A DNA stretch of 64,000 nucleotides from CAYVLA01 sp964549615 [NCBI: uncultured Thermococci archaeon]. GTDB lineage: Archaea > CAYQAE01 > CAYVLA01. Under the pieces are notes generated by a model that was not told where the DNA came from, ran no database searches, and worked only from the letters and a program-made list of their open reading frames with translations. How positions within the stretch are numbered: the first letter of the stretch is position 1; every line of letters starts with the position of its first letter. Shown piece after piece: positions 8,031 through 18,140 of the stretch. The stretch is from the NCBI GenBank assembly GCA_964549615.1, contig CAZJVP010000011.1, forward strand, positions 62,001 through 126,000, in the 5' to 3' direction. Position numbers and translations under genes: made by a program.

Positions 8031-10457
8031 ATGTCTAGAGGAGTTCCAAAGCGCAAGGGCGAAGCGGCGCCGGTATGGGCCGTAACTGTGCCGAAGCCGT
8101 CGCTGCGGGACGAGGCAGTGAGGGTCTGCCTTGCAGATCTGAAGATGGTTGGCAAGCGTTGTGGGCTGACGATCAAGGTCACAACCGATCTTGAGCTGCC
8201 CTCGTCAAACGCGATCATCGTAGGGGATCATTCCAGGAATCAAGTCACCAGGCAATTGCATGAGCGGGGAGTCTTGAGGTTACATGGGGCGGTCGGTGAG
8301 GAAGGATACGAGATCGTCACTCTCAGACGGGGTGGCAGAAAGACGATCGTGGTGGCGGGAGGATCGATCATCGGCGACGTGTACGGCCTCTATAGGATCT
8401 GGGACGCGATGCGCATCTTTGGCTGTCTCCCGACATTGAACCTGAGAGAGCAGCCCGAGCTTGCCATTCGCTACACCCGCATCCCGGTGAGGAACGAGGA
8501 CGACATCAGGAGGGCGCTTCGCTACAGGTTGAACCTCGTCTTCGGGGAAAATCCACTCAACCTCGTGCCATGGGATTCGCACCCTGAGGCCGAGGAGAAC
8601 GCAAGACACCGCGAGGAGACGAGGAAGCTGGCCAGGTATGCGCATTCGCTGCACATGAGGTACCTTGCGTTTGGCACCGAGTTTACCTACCACCCGTCCC
8701 TGTTGCGGGAGTTCGGTGCAAGCCTTTCGGTTGAAGACCCCAAGCTTTGGGATGCCGTGCGGGCCAAGTTCAGGAGGCTCTTGGAGGCCGTTCCCGAGCT
8801 CGACGGCGTAGAGACATTCCTTGGCGAGGAGCAGGCCTACTGGGGCGCTTACCGGACGTTCGACCCCATCCACGGAGACGAGGCGTGTGACTGGTCTCTA
8901 GAAAAGCGCTACCGCACCTTCGTGAAGGCCGTGTGGGATGTGGTCGTCGGCGAGTTCGGCAAGATCCTCTTCCAACGAACTTGGGTCACGAACGCCTACG
9001 AGCAGCACTCCCAACCCGATGTCTACCGCCGCATCTTTACCGAGGAGGTGCCTACCAGGAACCTTTACCTGGTTCCGAGCTTCACCCAGAACGACCGGTG
9101 GTGGTTCCAGCCCTTCAACCCCACCATCAACCAAACCCCACACGACATGCTCGTCGTGTGCGAGACGATGGACTACCACGATGGCGCCAGCTTCTTTCCA
9201 ACTTTCCCCGGGCTCTACTTCGCGGCGGGCTTTGAGCACATGCTGGGAAGAGGCCGGAGCAATCTGAAGGGCGCAAGCCTGGACATGCCAGCTGAGGAAG
9301 GCTGGGATACACGGAGCCTGACGGCCTACACCGTTTCCCGGCTGATGTGGAATCACAAGGAGGATCCTCGCGATATAGCGCGGGACTTCTGCGCCATCCA
9401 GTTCGGCAGGAGACCGGCCAACAGGATGGCCCACATCTTGCTGCTTTCCCCCGTGGCCTACAAGTACGGCCTGTACATCGAACCCGTTGCGTACGGCGCG
9501 TTCAGCTCCCTTCCGCACATACGGACGGGAAGCTTCGTGGCCGAGGGCTATCCGAGCATCGACAAGGGCCGGGCACACATCGAGTTCCTGAAGTCGATCT
9601 ATCTGCGATGTAAGCCGTGGATCCGCGAGACCATCATGTACCTTGACCACGGCCTCCTGACCGCAAGAGCTATGGAGCGGGCATTCTCCCCCGCCAGACG
9701 GACGTTCCGGGACCACACCCTTGCCGCCAGAGTCGGGAATTCCCTGAGGTTGATGCGCCTTCTCATCCAGACTAACAACTTCTACGTCAAGACCTCGTTT
9801 GCGTATTTCCGGTACAGGGAGTCGCCCACCGAAGCCAATCGCAAGCTATTGCGTACGCTGCATCGCAAACTGAAGGCCTCGATGGAGCAGTTTTGCGACA
9901 CGCCCGGGTGCATCTTCGAGCTCTTCGGTCCAAAACAGCTTGCGATCAACGTGTCAGAGATCCTGAAGGATCGTCGCCGCGCGGAACAGGCGCTGGCTAG
10001 CGCGCCTACGACGGAGGAGATCGAGAGAGAGGTGGCGGAGCAACAACGGCGCTACAGGGAGATCCTGGACAAGCACAGAGACAGGGCACAGAGGATTCTC
10101 TACTGGGAGGGAAGGGTCGACGGACAGGACATCATCTCCGTGAGGGGAAGCGATCTAGAGATCGAGCACTTGCGGTGGGACCCCATCTACATGCACAGCC
10201 ACAGCTTCGTGCAGCCCCTGCCGTCAAAGGTCGGCTCGGTCGTCATCGAGGATATCGAGTCGGAGCCCATGCATCCGTTCGTCCTGCAGCAGCCCAGAAA
10301 GGAGAACGGCTATACCGCAAAGGTCTACCTTAACGACGTTCCCGGGGGAGCGCACTGGGTAAGGTTCTACCTCTACTTCATCGAGGAGACGCCGGATGCC
10401 CTGGGGCTTCGCGTGCCTTGGGACCGGCCCGAACTTGAAGGGCGCGTGGAAAGCTGA
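8031..10457 (+). CDS. Putative glycoside hydrolase, GH67/GH20-like N-terminal domain and TIM barrel
   Basis: 808 residues from ATG 8031, preceded by GAGGTGA at 5 nt; the open frame back to 7827 is not convincing. Residues about 15-135 look like the small alpha/beta domain that precedes GH67 alpha-glucuronidase and GH20 hexosaminidase barrels, ending GDVYGLYRIWD. A barrel follows (YTRIPVRNEDDIRRALRYRLN..., FLGEEQAYWG, FQRTWVTNAYEQ). GEEQ and the acidic residues nearby are possible catalytic sites. A long helical region (about 520-700) and a C-terminal beta region complete it. No signal peptide is visible, so it is probably cytoplasmic and acts on imported oligosaccharides. The exact family is uncertain; uronic-acid or amino-sugar release are both possible. 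Confidence 0.65.
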   Translation: MSRGVPKRKGEAAPVWAVTVPKPSLRDEAVRVCLADLKMVGKRCGLTIKVTTDLELPSSNAIIVGDHSRNQVTRQLHERGVLRLHGAVGEEGYEIVTLRRGGRKTIVVAGGSIIGDVYGLYRIWDAMRIFGCLPTLNLREQPELAIRYTRIPVRNEDDIRRALRYRLNLVFGENPLNLVPWDSHPEAEENARHREETRKLARYAHSLHMRYLAFGTEFTYHPSLLREFGASLSVEDPKLWDAVRAKFRRLLEAVPELDGVETFLGEEQAYWGAYRTFDPIHGDEACDWSLEKRYRTFVKAVWDVVVGEFGKILFQRTWVTNAYEQHSQPDVYRRIFTEEVPTRNLYLVPSFTQNDRWWFQPFNPTINQTPHDMLVVCETMDYHDGASFFPTFPGLYFAAGFEHMLGRGRSNLKGASLDMPAEEGWDTRSLTAYTVSRLMWNHKEDPRDIARDFCAIQFGRRPANRMAHILLLSPVAYKYGLYIEPVAYGAFSSLPHIRTGSFVAEGYPSIDKGRAHIEFLKSIYLRCKPWIRETIMYLDHGLLTARAMERAFSPARRTFRDHTLAARVGNSLRLMRLLIQTNNFYVKTSFAYFRYRESPTEANRKLLRTLHRKLKASMEQFCDTPGCIFELFGPKQLAINVSEILKDRRRAEQALASAPTTEEIEREVAEQQRRYREILDKHRDRAQRILYWEGRVDGQDIISVRGSDLEIEHLRWDPIYMHSHSFVQPLPSKVGSVVIEDIESEPMHPFVLQQPRKENGYTAKVYLNDVPGGAHWVRFYLYFIEETPDALGLRVPWDRPELEGRVES

Positions 10458-10531
10458 AGGCCCGCTGTGGGCAAGGAGGGCAAATGCCTCATCCAAGCTC
10501 CCCAGATAGCCTTCAGTTCGACTGCGCTCCG

Positions 10532-11920
10532 TCATACAACCCTGTAGGAGTAGAGCCTTGCATTGTAGAGGTAGAACTTCAGCTTGACGGGCGCCTCCCG
10601 GACCTCGGCCAGCGAATGCCTTCGCCAAGTTACCCTAGCGCGGCACGAGTCGGTCTGGATTGGGCGGCAGTCGTCTCTTCCGAAGCCTTTGACCGGCTTG
10701 TCGCCTTCGTCCAGGAGCTCGACGAGGATCCTGCCGTAGTCGGACTTCACATTGAGAACAAGCTGGTTCCCCGCAAGCCTGTACGGCCGCGTCGTAAGGG
10801 TCCCCCCGTCGTAGCTTGCGTTCACCGAGGCAAAGCCGTCCAGTCTGAGGGTTGCAAGGCCTATCGACATCGTCCGCGGGTCTTGGTCAGGCACGATCGA
10901 TGGGTCGTACTCCTTCGGCACCTTGGCGTGTCTACGCGAGGTGCCCCTGTAGTAGACGTAAAGCCTATCGCCCACCCTTACAGGCGGCGCGCCGGTGAGC
11001 AGTATCTGGAACCTGTCCCACTCGCCGACATCGCTAAGGGGAATGAGCGGTTCCCCCGGAACGCGCGCCCAGTTCTCGCCGTCCCGGCTGGTGATCAGCC
11101 TGAGGGTCTGCGTCTGCTGCTTGGGGCGTTTGTCGAAGTGGGTGAGGAAGCCGAGATACTGTTCGCTGTACACGAACCCCGTGTTGTTGTAAAGGCTCTC
11201 CTCCTCGTTCAATGCCCTCAAGAAAGGCTTGGGTGGCGTCCAGTGTACGAAATCCTTGCTGAAGCTGATCAGCCTGTCAACTCCTCCCCTCAAGAAGGCC
11301 ACGTAGCGCCCCTTGAGAGTATCGACCATCATGGACTGCGCATCTCCCACTGGGCCAAGGTCACGCCTTCCGGGGCGCGGGTGGTGGTGGAAGACCGGCT
11401 CGGCGGTGTGAGTCCAGTTCAGTCCGTCCGGCGAGGTGGCGGTGTAGATGCCCGACATCGGTCCGTCCCAGTCGTAGCTTGACCATCCGATTGCCTTGTA
11501 CCTTCTCTGCGGGTCCGGATCCATGGGGTCCTTGAGCATGGTCTCCCAGTGGTCCTTGCCCGCGTGATGGCTGGCTGGGATCACGATGTTGTTATCCCTT
11601 GACCCCAGCGCCTCGTGCAGCCCGAGCGCCGGTCGCTCCCAGTGCACTCCATCTCTGGAGATCGCATAGCATTGAACGTGCTCCTCTCCTGGAGCGTAGA
11701 AGCCGGCAAGGTACCAGGCCTTGAAGATCCGTTCCTCATCGTCGTAGATGATGGAGGCGGTCATGCCTGGATGTCTTTCCCAAGGCATCTCCTGCTTCAA
11801 GACGGGGCGGGTTCCATGTCTTGACGCCTGATGGAAAACCCTGGTAACATTCTGCATGAGCTCGACGTCCTCGTAGTCGACGAACAGCCTTGGCCGGTTG
11901 GAAAGCGCGGGCGGGTTCAC
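10532..11920 (-). CDS. Five-bladed beta-propeller glycosidase-like protein (GH32/43/130 fold)
   Basis: 462 residues starting at GTG 11920, chosen because GGAGGTG lies 5 nt upstream; ATG 11974 extends the frame by 18 residues. Repeated blade motifs of the S-x-D-G-x-x-W type (ISRDGVHWERP, TSPDGLNWTHT, SFSKDFVHWTPP, TSRDGENWARV) and acid-bearing strands (KAWYLAGFY, RYKAIGWSSYDWDG, YVYYRGTSRR) mark a GH-J/GH43/GH130 type propeller. A C-terminal beta-sandwich (about 385-460, GRILVELLDEGDKPVKGF) resembles the GH32 C-terminal module. No signal peptide. It is convergent with the GH67/GH20-like gene and divergent from the rhamnosidase. Confidence 0.7.
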   Translation of the reverse strand: MNPPALSNRPRLFVDYEDVELMQNVTRVFHQASRHGTRPVLKQEMPWERHPGMTASIIYDDEERIFKAWYLAGFYAPGEEHVQCYAISRDGVHWERPALGLHEALGSRDNNIVIPASHHAGKDHWETMLKDPMDPDPQRRYKAIGWSSYDWDGPMSGIYTATSPDGLNWTHTAEPVFHHHPRPGRRDLGPVGDAQSMMVDTLKGRYVAFLRGGVDRLISFSKDFVHWTPPKPFLRALNEEESLYNNTGFVYSEQYLGFLTHFDKRPKQQTQTLRLITSRDGENWARVPGEPLIPLSDVGEWDRFQILLTGAPPVRVGDRLYVYYRGTSRRHAKVPKEYDPSIVPDQDPRTMSIGLATLRLDGFASVNASYDGGTLTTRPYRLAGNQLVLNVKSDYGRILVELLDEGDKPVKGFGRDDCRPIQTDSCRARVTWRRHSLAEVREAPVKLKFYLYNARLYSYRVV

Positions 11921-11976
11921 AAACGCACCTCCCCCGGGAAGCCCCGGGTGTGACGGCAACCCGTCAGCGGCCATAT

Positions 11977-11984
11977 GCCTTTAT
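11977..11984 (-). promoter_or_regulatory. TATA-like box for propeller glycosidase
   Basis: CATAAAGG on the minus strand. It overlaps the region just upstream of ATG 11974, which argues that translation begins further in, at GTG 11920 with its GGAGGTG site. Confidence 0.35.
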
Positions 11985-12053
11985 GTTTGACGGAGAGTGC
12001 TGGTCGCCGGCAAAAAGGAAAGCTCTTAGAAGGAGGCGCCGGAGGCACCGGGC

Positions 12054-15000
12054 ATGAAGCCCTCGAATCACGGCATCGACATCAACGATGAATCCGGAAG
12101 GGAGATGGCCCGCTCCACCGAGGAGATCAGGAGGGGCTTCGCGGACCCGCCGGTCTCATGTCGGCCCCACACGCGATGGTGGTGGATGGGCAATGCGATC
12201 ACGAAGGAGGACCTCACATGGCAGCTTGAACAGATGCACGAGAAGGGCATAGGCGGGGTCGAACAGGTGACCATAGAGCCGGTCTACGAAAAGGGCAATG
12301 TACCCTACCTTTCCGACGAGCATCTGGACCTCCTGGTCCATGCGATACGCGAGGCCAAGAGGCTGTGCATGGAGTTTTCGCTGAATTTTGGCGGCCCCGG
12401 TTGGGTTATCGGCGGCGCTTGGGTGAAGCCCTCCGACCGCAGCAAGAACATGGTGCCGACCGCCATGCGCCTTTCGGGTGGGCGGCTTTTCTCGGGCAAG
12501 CTGCCGACCAAGGTGGGGGAGGTGCCGAGGACCGGCGATCGGGCTGCTAGGGACGTGGGGCCTAGGGATAGGCTTGTGGCGGTCGTGGCTGGCAGGGTGG
12601 TTGATGGGCGTCTGGAGGAATCGTCCCTCGTGGATCTGACCTCCAAGGTCAGGGGTCGTTCCATCCGATGGCGTGTCCCTGAGGGCGAATGGAAGCTGAT
12701 GGCGTTCTGGTTGATGTACACCGGGCAAGGGCATGCTGTCGATCACTTCAACAAGCAGGCGATGGAGCGGTACTGCGAGTTCCTTGGCGGCAAGTTCAGG
12801 AAGGCCTTCGGAGAGGAGTTCGGGAGGACCGTGGAATCCTTCTTCATCGACAGCTTCGAGGTCGACCTTCTGCACAACGGCATATACTGGAGCGACGGCC
12901 TGCTGGCCGGATTCAAGGAGTTCAAGGGCTATGACTTGACCCGGTACCTGCCCGCCATCTGGTGGGACGTTGGGGCGATCACGCCCAAGATTCGCTACGA
13001 CGTGAACGAGTATCTGCACCATGTTGGGCTGGATGCCTTCTTCAAGACGTTCTTGGGCTGGTGCGAGAGAAACGGCGTGAAGGGGAGGATACAGCCCTAC
13101 GGCTTCGCGACCGACATACTACAGGGTGCCGGCATGGCGCATATCCCGGAGATGGAGGTCACTGCGGGCGAGAAGGATGCCGTTCCCTGGTTTGACACCA
13201 GGATTGGCCCCAAGAAGTACGTCGCCTCGGGCGCGCACCTGTACGGTCGCAACATCGTGAGCGTGGAGGCCTACACCTACATCCACTGGGAGACCTACCG
13301 GGCAACCCTCGAGGAGCTAAAGATCGCGAGCGACGACTTCCTCCGCAACGGCGCCAACAAGTTCTACAACCACGGCTACACGTGCTCGCCCGAGCGGGAC
13401 ATCGCGCCGTCGCGGCGCTTCGAGGCCGAGGTCCTCATCAACCATCAGAATATCTGGTGGAGGTACTACCCGCTTCTTAGCGACTACGTCGCGCGATGCT
13501 GCTACCTTTTACGGCAAGGCCGCACGGTGGCCGACGTGGCCGTGTACCTGCCGCTGGCCAACCAGTGGACCCTGGATGTCCGCAACCCGCGCAAGTGGAC
13601 GCGGGGATTCGACTGGGGCAGTCTTGGAAAGCTGCTCTGGGCCAACGGGTATGACTTCGACCTTGTGAACGATGACGTTCTTCTGAACCACGCAAGGATC
13701 GAGGATGGCGTGATACGGGTCCGCGACTTGGAGTACCGGGTTCTGCTCCTGCCGAACATCCAGGCCATGCCCTTGGAGAGCTTGGAGCGCATCCGGGACT
13801 GGGTCAAAGGAGGTGGAGTGGTGGTGGCGCTGGAGCGCGTCCCTGACTCGTCGGTTGGCTTGGAGGATTACGAACGCAAGGATGCGGCAGTTCGTGCCAT
13901 CGTCCGTGAGATGTTCGACACCCCTTCTTGGCGCGTCAACGAGACCGCGCCGAGGGATTATGGCAGGGGCAGGACATACCACATCCGCAACGTCATCGAC
14001 CGCTATGACGTTTTGGAATGGCACGCCAGCGCGCTCGATCCGTTCCTCAACGTTCTGCGGCGCCACATCCAGCCCGACATGGGAATAGACTTCGTGAGGG
14101 AGGGGATCCGGGAGAACGAGGGCCTCTGTTTCATCCACAGGCGCCTGCCGGGCAAGGAGATCTACTTCGTGGCAAACATCCAGGACCGGGCCATCGAGAT
14201 GCGCGTGTCATTCCGCGTAAGGGGGAAGGCCCCAACGGAGTGGAATCCCCACACCGGAGAAGTGAGGCGCGTCCTTGAGTACGAGGAGAAGGATGGCCTG
14301 ACTTGGATTCCCCTGCGCATGAAGCCGTACGATTCCACCTTCATCGTCTTTGACGAAGAGGTTGAGCCATACCGCCACGCGGTGGATATAAGTTTCAGCA
14401 GGGTTTTGGACGTCGATGAGGAGGGGGTCGAAGTTCTGGCCACCCGCAACGGCTTACAGATGGTGAGGCTCGACGATGGGACTTTGCTCCGCAAATTCGT
14501 GGAGGGAATCCCGGCGCCCCTTGCGGTGGATGGGGAGTGGCATCTCGAACTGGAAGGAACGGGCTCCCCACGCCTCTCGCTGAGCTTGCCCAGGCTCACC
14601 TCCTGGACAGAGGATCCGCGAACCAGGCATTTCAGCGGCACCGGAAGGTATCGGATCGAGTTCGACATTCCCCAGGTCTACCTGGAGGAAGGGCTACAGC
14701 TTGAGCTGGATCTGGGGGTGGTGGGCAACATCGCCGAGGTGGAGCTGAACGGGCGCCATATTGGCGTGGTCTGGATGCGGGGAAGGACCCTGGATATCAC
14801 GGGCATGGTGGCTGTCGGGCGAAACGTGCTCGTCATCGATGTGACCAACACCCTGATCAACCGGGTGTCCGGGCTAAAGGAGCTGCCGCCGGTACCCGAG
14901 CATCTGAGGGCTCGCTACGGAGGGGATCCCAGGGCAAGGACCTCAAGCTCGCGCATGCTCATCGGATACGAGCCCCTGCCGGTCTCCGGCCTCCTCGGCC

Positions 15001-15056
15001 CTGTGTTGATAAGGGCCTCAAGACGGGTGTTCATCCCCCTGACGCGGAGCCCCTGA
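12054..15056 (+). CDS. GH106-type alpha-L-rhamnosidase
   Basis: 1000 residues. The N-terminal part has hallmark GH106 strings: PHTRWWWMGNAITKEDLTWQLE, MHEKGIGGVE and FGGPGWVIGGAWVKPSD. GH106 enzymes remove terminal alpha-L-rhamnose by inversion in a calcium-dependent TIM barrel. A barrel continues to about residue 480 (FFIDSFEVDL, VSVEAYTYIHWETYR). An alpha/beta subdomain follows (VADVAVYLPLANQW, VLLLPNIQAM), and C-terminal beta-sandwiches include a GH2-like sugar-binding module (YRIEFDIPQ...VELNGRHIGVVWM). ATG 12054 has GGAGG 8 nt upstream; ATG 12105 is an alternative. No signal peptide is seen. It begins a plus-strand unit divergent from the propeller glycosidase. Confidence 0.85.
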   Translation: MKPSNHGIDINDESGREMARSTEEIRRGFADPPVSCRPHTRWWWMGNAITKEDLTWQLEQMHEKGIGGVEQVTIEPVYEKGNVPYLSDEHLDLLVHAIREAKRLCMEFSLNFGGPGWVIGGAWVKPSDRSKNMVPTAMRLSGGRLFSGKLPTKVGEVPRTGDRAARDVGPRDRLVAVVAGRVVDGRLEESSLVDLTSKVRGRSIRWRVPEGEWKLMAFWLMYTGQGHAVDHFNKQAMERYCEFLGGKFRKAFGEEFGRTVESFFIDSFEVDLLHNGIYWSDGLLAGFKEFKGYDLTRYLPAIWWDVGAITPKIRYDVNEYLHHVGLDAFFKTFLGWCERNGVKGRIQPYGFATDILQGAGMAHIPEMEVTAGEKDAVPWFDTRIGPKKYVASGAHLYGRNIVSVEAYTYIHWETYRATLEELKIASDDFLRNGANKFYNHGYTCSPERDIAPSRRFEAEVLINHQNIWWRYYPLLSDYVARCCYLLRQGRTVADVAVYLPLANQWTLDVRNPRKWTRGFDWGSLGKLLWANGYDFDLVNDDVLLNHARIEDGVIRVRDLEYRVLLLPNIQAMPLESLERIRDWVKGGGVVVALERVPDSSVGLEDYERKDAAVRAIVREMFDTPSWRVNETAPRDYGRGRTYHIRNVIDRYDVLEWHASALDPFLNVLRRHIQPDMGIDFVREGIRENEGLCFIHRRLPGKEIYFVANIQDRAIEMRVSFRVRGKAPTEWNPHTGEVRRVLEYEEKDGLTWIPLRMKPYDSTFIVFDEEVEPYRHAVDISFSRVLDVDEEGVEVLATRNGLQMVRLDDGTLLRKFVEGIPAPLAVDGEWHLELEGTGSPRLSLSLPRLTSWTEDPRTRHFSGTGRYRIEFDIPQVYLEEGLQLELDLGVVGNIAEVELNGRHIGVVWMRGRTLDITGMVAVGRNVLVIDVTNTLINRVSGLKELPPVPEHLRARYGGDPRARTSSSRMLIGYEPLPVSGLLGPVLIRASRRVFIPLTRSP

Positions 15057-15160
15057 GGGATGGGCCCACCCCCGTTCCTGGGTTTCATCCTCTTTTGTCA
15101 ACCGACGGCGGACCCTGGGCCGACGCCCGGTTGCGAGGGCTTCTCCAACCAGCCGACATC

Positions 15161-16266
15161 CTATAGGAGCTTTGCCATCGTGCCCAACACGCCCGCCGTA
15201 ACTACTACCACCGACATGTTGACCTTCGGTTTCAAGGTGGCCAGAAAAGCTGCTGCCCCGATCGCGACTGTCAGAAGGTCGGGGAAGGCCGTCTGGGCCA
15301 TCGATGCCCCGGTGCCAAGAATGATCGCGACGGCCCCGACCTTGACGCCCTTCAGGAAGCCCTTCAGCCAAGGATCACTCCGCATGCGTCTGAAGAAGGG
15401 CGCAAGAAGGATGATTGTGAGGAACGGTGGAAAGAATACCGCCCAGAATGCAGCTGTCGCGCCCGGTATCCCTGCAACCTTGTAGCCGACAAAACCTGCC
15501 GTTTTCATCACAGGCCCAGGGCTTATCTGGCCCAGAGTGACACCATCGAAGAACTCCTTGTAACTCATCCAGCCGAAAAATTCCACGACGTCAGGGCCGG
15601 TCAAAGGAATGATCACAAGCCCCGTTCCGAACATCAGGCAGCTTGCTTTCAGGAACTCTAGGAACAGCTGCAGAATGAGAGGGAGCTTCCGGATGGTAAT
15701 GACCATCGTTGTAACCACCAGGGGCGTGAAAAAGAACGCGTTTGAGGTTTTCTTCGGGGAGGGGGCGTAGAGGAAGATCCCCGCCAATCCGGAGGAAACC
15801 AGTATGAGAGCAGTGTGATCAAGAACAGACACGCGAGCTTGGAATCAGTTATGGTCGACCTGCCCAGCCTGAGAACTGTGAGGAGTATGATTGCGACCAC
15901 GACGGGGTTGACGCCGTAGAAGAATCCGTCCACGCCCGGCATTTTCCCGTATCGAAAGTAGAACCAGCTTAGGCCTAGGATCATGATGAAGGACGGGATT
16001 ATGAAACCCAAGCCGGCCAGGATTCCTCCGAGCTTTCCAGCCTTGGCATGCCCTATGTGGATTGCCATCTCCGTCGCATTGGGGCCCGGGAGCATGTTCG
16101 TGACTCCAAGCATCTCGGCAAACTCCTCCTTGCTCAGCCACTTCCTCCTTTCGACGCAGTCGTCCTCCATCATCGAAATGTATGCTAGCGGGCCGCCGAA
16201 AGCTGCCCAAGAAAGTCTGAAGAAGTAAAGGAAGATGCTCGCGAGAGATGGGTGCCGCTGGTCCAT
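15161..16266 (-). pseudogene. chrA: Chromate transporter ChrA, frameshifted
   Basis: Two halves of a CHR-superfamily chromate/proton antiporter lie in different minus-strand frames. The N-terminal half (MDQRHPSLASIFLYFFRLSWAAFGGP, with the PGPNATEMA motif) runs from 16266 to about 15805. The C-terminal half (FLEFLKASCLMFGTGLVIIPL, GQISPGPVMKTAGFVGY) runs to TAG 15161. The frame change falls near 15805, where LACLFLITLL and LILVSSGLAGIFLY should join. Each half has about five to six hydrophobic segments, and together they give the expected length near 370 residues. Either the gene is newly broken or one indel is a sequencing error; both halves keep family residues, so decay would be recent. 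Confidence 0.8.
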
Positions 16267-16760
16267 TTCTATGTCCGGTCCAGCCACTCTTATTGGGCCC
16301 GCCGCATGCGTGCTGGGCCAGGAACGCCGTTTCATGGATCCCGCATCTTCCCAGCGAGCTTCCTCCAAGAGGAATGTTAGCTCTTGCGGCCCTGATCACT
16401 CCATTCCTTTACGCGCTGTTTCCTGCTCTGCAGCGGATCAGGGGAGTTACCCGCCTAGGCCGTCACCCGCCATACGCGGCTTGGCAATAAGCCGAATCGC
16501 CGCCAACAGGACATCCCTTCCATTTTATTGGTGACAAAAATATTGTGCATACGCTTTGGCCTCGCAAATCGGTTATCGGCTTGTGCCTGCTCTTCGACTT
16601 TCTGGCCATGATAGGACAACCTCGCTGAGGACCCTGCCGCATCCGATGCCCTGCGACGTTTTTGCTCTTGACCAGGATGGCTGCTCCTGCACCTTGATCA
16701 TCGATCGTCGATCGTAAGAGTGTTAAGGGCTGGACGATTCGCGATCGTGGGTGACTGCCC
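16267..16760. other. Intergenic region with promoter-like sequences
   Basis: Nearly 500 nt between chrA and the GATase1-like gene without a recognisable ORF. It holds an AT-rich patch (about 16524-16550, AAAAATATTGTG), a small repeat of ATCGTCG-like units at 16696-16717, and TGTTAAGGG at 16721-16729 in promoter position for the next gene. Confidence 0.5.
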
Positions 16761-18047
16761 TTGCGCGAAGCCCGTCATGCCCAGCTCAACGCCCTCGGTT
16801 TCCTACTGGGAATTGCCCTTGTTGGATTCCAGCTTGCCAACGTGCAGGGCTTGGACGACGGAAGGATCGGTGTGCTCTATGTTGGTTGCCTTGCGCGTTC
16901 CACCCCGTTCTGGTGGATGAGGTCCGATCCCCTCTTCTCCATGTACTTCGTTCAAGCGACCCTGCGAGACTGGGCGAATTGGGGTCCAACCCAGCAGGCG
17001 ATCTCGGAGCTGCAGGTCTTCAGGATGATCAGGCTGTACATGCCCCGTTCCTACCACGACCTGACATCGCGTTTCGATGTCCTGATCATGGCCAACGCCA
17101 ACAGGGAGGCGGTGACCCCGCACAACACGGAGATGCTTGCCCGGGGAGTTCGAGAGGGGGGTATGGGGTTCGTCATGTGCGGCGGGTGGGAGAGCTTCGG
17201 CGGCGCGTTCTCCCGTCCCTCGTGGGGAGACACATCCATAGGGGCACTCTTGCCCACAAACGATGTGCCCGGAACCTACGTGCTGCAGCCCGCCGGCGAC
17301 CTGCGTCTCATCATAGACAAGCCCGACAACGAGTTCATCAAGAGCATTCCCTGGGACCCAACCCAACCCTTCATGACGAACTTCGAACACAACATCGTGA
17401 CGGCAAAGGAGGGGGCAAACGTCCTGGCACATGTGGAGAGCACCTTCTTCAAGGATCACCCGGGCATGGTTACGTGGGAGATCGAGGGCGGGGTAAGGAC
17501 CTTCGCCATAACGGGTGAGATCATCGGTCCAGGATCCGAGCCAGGCCAGGTCCACACCATGTGTTACCGCGGAGGGCCCTGGAAGTACGCCATCGACTTC
17601 GGATGCAATCTCATGATCTACCTAGATCGTCGCCCTGTGCCCCAGGATGTGGAGCTCGTGCATGCGGTGAGGTCAATCATGTTCGATACGAGCACGAGGA
17701 GGACGCTTCTGGTCGGGCTCCTGGAGTTCTGCGACTCATTTGGCGCGAACACAGACAGGATCGTATCGAAGATGGACGAGGCGCAGGATCTGATATCGGC
17801 GGCAATCCCGAGCTACCTTGAGCTTCGCTTCGAGGAGGTCTTGGAAGCCTACGAGAAGGTTGGGGCGATGCTTTTGCAGATCGAAGAGGAGGCCGTCCGG
17901 CTGAAGAACCGAACCTTGACCTGGGTCTACGCGATTGAGTGGATGGCCGTGACCGGCACATCCCTGGTCTGCGGCGTCGTCCTGTGGTCGCTCATGATAC
18001 GCCGGAGGTTTTACAGGGAAGTCCAAACTACGAAGCTTCTCATCTAG
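16761..18047 (+). CDS. Membrane-anchored GATase1-like protein, paralogue 1
   Basis: 428 residues from TTG 16761. A signal peptide (about residues 8-30) leads into an alpha/beta domain of the glutamine-amidotransferase-like type: GRIGVLYVGCL, FDVLIMANANREAV, MGFVMCGGWESFGGAF, GALLP. It matches the general pattern of the PF07090-type GATase1-like family (GGWESFGG, then a bulge and LLP/VLPV). A helical stalk (about 300-385) follows, and a final module of 41 residues: WVYxxEWxxVxG, a membrane helix, and a cytoplasmic MIRRRFYREVQTTKLLI tail. A cysteine sits one residue before GGW here but not in paralogues 2 and 3. Role unknown; the ectodomain would face outside the cell. MscS follows after about 90 nt. 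Confidence 0.75.
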   Translation: MREARHAQLNALGFLLGIALVGFQLANVQGLDDGRIGVLYVGCLARSTPFWWMRSDPLFSMYFVQATLRDWANWGPTQQAISELQVFRMIRLYMPRSYHDLTSRFDVLIMANANREAVTPHNTEMLARGVREGGMGFVMCGGWESFGGAFSRPSWGDTSIGALLPTNDVPGTYVLQPAGDLRLIIDKPDNEFIKSIPWDPTQPFMTNFEHNIVTAKEGANVLAHVESTFFKDHPGMVTWEIEGGVRTFAITGEIIGPGSEPGQVHTMCYRGGPWKYAIDFGCNLMIYLDRRPVPQDVELVHAVRSIMFDTSTRRTLLVGLLEFCDSFGANTDRIVSKMDEAQDLISAAIPSYLELRFEEVLEAYEKVGAMLLQIEEEAVRLKNRTLTWVYAIEWMAVTGTSLVCGVVLWSLMIRRRFYREVQTTKLLI

Positions 18048-18140
18048 CGTGCGAATCGATCGTCGTGCCCCGGGGGCCAAGGGGGAAACCCATAAGAGCA
18101 GGCGGCGGGAGCTCGCCTGAAGCATTTCTTCGAGGGAGGC

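Noticed and set aside
16690-16720. Possible operator or attachment site in ATCGTCG repeats
   Set aside because: The repeat units are very short and imperfect; chance in GC-rich spacer is likely.
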